From Shewanella sp. UCD-KL12 (GTDB taxonomy: Bacteria > Pseudomonadota > Gammaproteobacteria > Enterobacterales > Shewanellaceae), in NCBI RefSeq assembly GCF_001957125.1, contig NZ_MPHJ01000019.1, positions 1 to 64,000 of the forward strand: a DNA stretch of 64,000 bases, given 5' to 3'. The notes under the pieces were generated by a model. That model did no database searches. It was not told the DNA's origin and saw only the letters and a list, made by a program, of their open reading frames with translations. Of the stretch, positions 61,233-64,000 are shown one piece after another. The translations under genes were made by a program, and so were the position numbers. Numbering within the stretch: position 1 is the stretch's first letter; each line of letters starts with the position of its first letter.

Positions 61233-61688
61233 ATGAAACCTATCATTACACTCGCACTTTTATTTTTAATCTTCTTATCTACGAGCGGCATTGTGCAAGC
61301 CAAGAACAAGGTATTTGCTAATATCTTAGTCACCGATATGACTGCTCATACAGACCCTCTATGGCATAACGCCGATCAATCTATGCCCATATACCCTATC
61401 GAGCTAGCACGCTCACAAATTAAGGGATGCGCTGTGTTAGCATTTAATGTTTCAAAGTCTGGTGATACTGAGAATATTGAAGTCATCTCTTCAGTGCCAA
61501 ACAGGCATCTTGGTAAGTTCTCAAAAAAAATAGTCAAACGATGGGACTGGACAAAAACATCAGACAGTAGCCCTGCATCTGCTGAAAAGCACACTGTTCG
61601 ATTGGACTTTTGCTTAAGTACTGAGTCAGATGAGCACTCTAAAGCTTTCTGCCAACAACAACGGCAGTTAAACTGTAGCTCAACATAG
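61233..61688 (+). CDS. Secreted protein with a TonB C-terminal-like domain
   Basis: From the ATG at 61233 (AAAGGA at good spacing) the protein has 151 residues with a signal peptide ending near Ala23. The middle has the TonB-like beta-alpha pattern: YPIELARSQIKGCAVLAFNVSKSGD, then VISSVPNRHLGKFSKKIVKRWDW. It ends with four cysteines (about residues 83-149, counted along the chain) that could form disulfides. There is no N-terminal TonB anchor, so it is not a normal TonB. The role is unknown; similar stand-alone domains occur in Shewanella. Confidence 0.75.
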   Translation: MKPIITLALLFLIFLSTSGIVQAKNKVFANILVTDMTAHTDPLWHNADQSMPIYPIELARSQIKGCAVLAFNVSKSGDTENIEVISSVPNRHLGKFSKKIVKRWDWTKTSDSSPASAEKHTVRLDFCLSTESDEHSKAFCQQQRQLNCSST

Positions 61689-61760
61689 GCGCAAAAAATT
61701 GTAATGTAGCAACAATCACATGAGAGCTACATTCGCAATAATCAGAAGTTGTAACCGGTA

Positions 61761-62567
61761 ATGAGAATATATCAGCTAAGTGATTGCCACTTACAATTAG
61801 ATAATAACGCCCCTGGGGCTAACTTGATTCAAGCGTTGGCCCTGATTGAAGCCAAGGGGGATGGCCAACTGCTTTTGCTAACAGGCGATCTAGTATGCGG
61901 GCCAAGTATCGCACTCTATGAAAGCTTCAAACGGCTCATTGAGACGCATACCTCTATTGCAAATATCTATGCCATTGCCGGTAATCATGATGACTTAGTG
62001 ATGATGAAACAGGTATTTCGTGGCAGTCGCATCCAAATCAAAGAGCATGTTCACTTAAATGATGACTTAAGTCTTTGCTTTGTCGATTCCAGTCAAAAGC
62101 CTAGGCAAGCGATGACTCTGGGAGCTGGCCGCGTATCTAATAGATCGCTGAGCCAGCTGAGAAAGTTCACTCGAAAACATCAATCTATCGTGGTGATCCA
62201 CCACCCTGTGCTCAATCTAGGCGCAAAGTGGTTCACCGAGATAGGCATAGAGAATCATTTCGCTGTTGCCGATGCCATTAACTCACAAACACTCGCTGTG
62301 GTGAGTGGCCATGCCCATGCATTTTTTAAGGTGCCTCTTCCAGCTTTAAAACATACATCCAATGATACAACTGTCCCGCTATTTGTCTCGCCAGCGACCT
62401 CTTATGGCTTTAATCATGATAAACCTGATTATGAGAAAAGCCCCAATATCGGCATTATGGCCTATGATATTGAGCGAGAATTCATTGTAAATGGCAGCGT
62501 TCGATTATCACCGAGATACCAGTTCAACGAATCGGTGATTGATTTAACGCCAGTTGAAATTCAGTAG
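61761..62567 (+). CDS. Calcineurin-like metallophosphoesterase (CpdA-type)
   Basis: The 268-residue protein contains the full metal-binding set: DCH (Asp8, His10), TGD (Asp43), GNHD (74-77), IHHP and GHAH. The order and length fit cyclic nucleotide phosphodiesterases such as CpdA, which hydrolyse 3',5'-cAMP. Other substrates are possible. It lies 113 bases before the RecF-like ATPase gene on the same strand; the two may share a transcript, but no family pairing is known to me. Confidence 0.87.
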   Translation: MRIYQLSDCHLQLDNNAPGANLIQALALIEAKGDGQLLLLTGDLVCGPSIALYESFKRLIETHTSIANIYAIAGNHDDLVMMKQVFRGSRIQIKEHVHLNDDLSLCFVDSSQKPRQAMTLGAGRVSNRSLSQLRKFTRKHQSIVVIHHPVLNLGAKWFTEIGIENHFAVADAINSQTLAVVSGHAHAFFKVPLPALKHTSNDTTVPLFVSPATSYGFNHDKPDYEKSPNIGIMAYDIEREFIVNGSVRLSPRYQFNESVIDLTPVEIQ

Positions 62568-62680
62568 ATAAATAGGCTTAAACATAGGTAAAGAGTGCTT
62601 TATTCACCATACAAATTCTGGCGAATGACAGAATTTAATGTCAATATTCCCTAGCCACTTCCCTATTAAACAACACAAGC

Positions 62681-63862
62681 ATGCTGACGACCTTAGCGAT
62701 TCAAAATTACCGTTCTCTACGTGAGATCCGTGTCCCCCTTGAGCAGCTCAATTTAGTCACAGGCGCTAACGGCAGTGGCAAGTCTAACCTCTATAAGGCG
62801 CTGCGTTTATTAGCACAAACAGCCCAAGGAGGCGTGGTCAATGCACTCGCCTTAGAGGGTGGTTTAGATTCTAGCTTTTGGGCCGGACCGGAAAATATCA
62901 CTAAGGGCATGCTCAATGGTGAAACAGCTATCGAACCCACAGTTCGACAACAGGCTAAACGCTTGAAGCTAGGGTTTGCCAGTGATGAATTTAGCTACCT
63001 GATTGAACTAGGGTTACCTAAACCTGACTCCACCACCCTGTTTGGCTTAGATCCACAGATAAAACGAGAAGCCATCTGGGTAGGGAATAAGTACCGCCCT
63101 GCGTCAGTATTGGTTGAGCGCCGTGGCGCACTGGTTAAAAGCCGTGCTGAAAAAGACAAACAGGCGGGCTTTACCACGTTGAACTTGCATATGCATTATG
63201 GCGATAGCATCTTCAGCGAGCTTGCCGATCCCGAGCGCTCCCCTGAAGTGTTAACATTAAGAGACAGTATACGGGCCTGGCGCTTTTACGATCATTTTCG
63301 CAGCGATTGCGATGCCCCTGCGCGAAAACCGCAATTAGGCACACGCACTCCTGTGCTTCACCACGATGGCTGCGATCTCGCCTCGGCGATCCAAACTATC
63401 TTTGAAATTGGTGATAAAGCTGGGTTCGATCACGCCGTCAGTGACGCCTTTCCAGGCGCACATGTCCATATCGAATATGAGTCTAACGGTATGCTCAGCC
63501 TGAATTTTTATCAGCAAGGCCTACTAAGACCGCTCAAGGCTGCAGAGCTGTCCGATGGCACCCTAAGATATCTGCTTTTAGTCGCTGCATTACTCACGCC
63601 TAGGCCACCGGAATTAATGGTGCTCAATGAGCCAGAAACCAGCTTACACCCAGATCTGCTCCCCGCACTGTCTCGACTAATAGCAAAAGCATCCTCGGTC
63701 TGCCAGCTATGGGTCGTATCCCACGCTAATCGGCTAATCAATGCCCTCAATGAGTTTGAGCATTGCAATCTTATCGAACTTGATAAGCAGCTGGGGCAAA
63801 CAGAGGTTTTAGGTCAAGATATCTTAAGTACGCCAAGCTGGAATTGGCAACAGAAAGGCTAA
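62681..63862 (+). CDS. RecF/SMC-like AAA ATPase
   Basis: The 393-residue protein has a Walker A GANGSGKS (28-35), the ABC-type signature-like LSDGTLRYLLLVAALL and a Walker B LNEPETSLHPDLL. The D/H-loop VVSHANRL follows. This is the AAA_21 type found in DNA repair or defence proteins. It has no TOPRIM nuclease domain, so it is not a full OLD nuclease. The start ATG at 62681 follows an AT-rich leader. Function is unknown. Confidence 0.85.
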   Translation: MLTTLAIQNYRSLREIRVPLEQLNLVTGANGSGKSNLYKALRLLAQTAQGGVVNALALEGGLDSSFWAGPENITKGMLNGETAIEPTVRQQAKRLKLGFASDEFSYLIELGLPKPDSTTLFGLDPQIKREAIWVGNKYRPASVLVERRGALVKSRAEKDKQAGFTTLNLHMHYGDSIFSELADPERSPEVLTLRDSIRAWRFYDHFRSDCDAPARKPQLGTRTPVLHHDGCDLASAIQTIFEIGDKAGFDHAVSDAFPGAHVHIEYESNGMLSLNFYQQGLLRPLKAAELSDGTLRYLLLVAALLTPRPPELMVLNEPETSLHPDLLPALSRLIAKASSVCQLWVVSHANRLINALNEFEHCNLIELDKQLGQTEVLGQDILSTPSWNWQQKG

Positions 63863-63913
63863 GCGGTTAGCGATTTGATAATGACAGCCTCTGAACATAA
63901 CTATTCAGGCCAA

Positions 63914-63943
63914 TTTGATGAGCGTCGATACGACTCTCATCAA
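63914..63943 (+). terminator. Hairpin after the RecF-like ATPase gene
   Basis: TTTGATGAG and CTCATCAAA form a perfect 9-bp stem with a 12-base loop. It lies 51 bases after the stop codon, with no T-run. Confidence 0.5.
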
Positions 63944-64000
63944 AACAGCTAAGCTGGTAGCAAATTATAAAGAGAAGTTCGCTATCGTCTTTTGAATACC

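Noticed and set aside
62681..63862. OLD-type defence nuclease
   Set aside because: The protein ends after the ATPase domain, with no TOPRIM motifs and no UvrD-like partner gene next to it in the visible sequence.

Overview
The window reads as chromosomal DNA of a marine gammaproteobacterium, most likely Shewanella or a very close relative. This rests on gene content and order: recJ-dsbC-xerD, trmN6-srmB, tkt-epd-pgk-fba with a divergent metK, sdaC-sdaA, csdA-csdE and a TRAP-TAXI uptake system. It also rests on the protein sequences as I recognise them. I could not run a database search, so the genus is an inference. I see no rRNA, tRNA, CRISPR array, prophage or intact insertion sequence.

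Layout. 1-181 is the tail of a probable REP/IS200-type transposase. 758-1583 holds two small coupled hypothetical genes. 1598-6897 (minus) carries xerD, dsbC, recJ and a second, divergent MiaA-type gene; xerD and dsbC are pushed apart by repeats. 6996-8342 is brnQ. 8810-10874 is trmN6-srmB. 11109-15496 is an RND efflux adaptor and pump. 15711-18604 has an orphan radical SAM protein and a PAS sensor with a dead GGDEF domain. 18651-22635 (minus) has an orphan membrane protein, a ToxR/ToxS-like pair and a DUF481 outer-membrane protein. 22868-29105 (minus) is the tkt-epd-pgk-fba carbon block, with metK divergent behind a MetJ operator. 30908-39509 holds a Bax-like hydrolase, VanZ-like protein, GNATs, a tandem pair of GAF/dead-GGDEF proteins, a META lipoprotein and a dicarboxylate-type symporter. 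39737-42736 (minus) is the serine-use operon sdaC-sdaA with a duplicated sdaA 3' end. 43416-51761 has yjjX, a MarR-GNAT fusion, tas, an intact CHASE3-GGDEF protein, csdA-csdE and a methionine-type aminotransferase. 53258-63862 has a BCCT transporter, a YegS-like kinase, a monooxygenase-like protein, TRAP-TAXI genes with a divergent M19-like protein that lacks key metal ligands, a TonB-domain protein, a phosphoesterase and a RecF-like ATPase.

The most unusual signal is not a gene. A family of structured intergenic elements of about 265-435 bp occurs at least six times (290-555, 5651-5979, 50006-50440, 51771-52131, 52138-52403, 52921-53135). Both ends are small palindromes, an optional core of about 75 bp sits in the apical loop, and three stems show compensatory base changes between copies. 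Three copies begin 0-13 nt after a stop codon, always with the same end toward the gene, so they would be transcribed as the 3' untranslated region. This suggests a mobile or amplified element with a structural role.

Other threads: serine and branched-chain amino acid uptake, sulfur transfer and SAM synthesis, central carbon metabolism, and several signalling proteins with inactivated GGDEF domains next to one active one.
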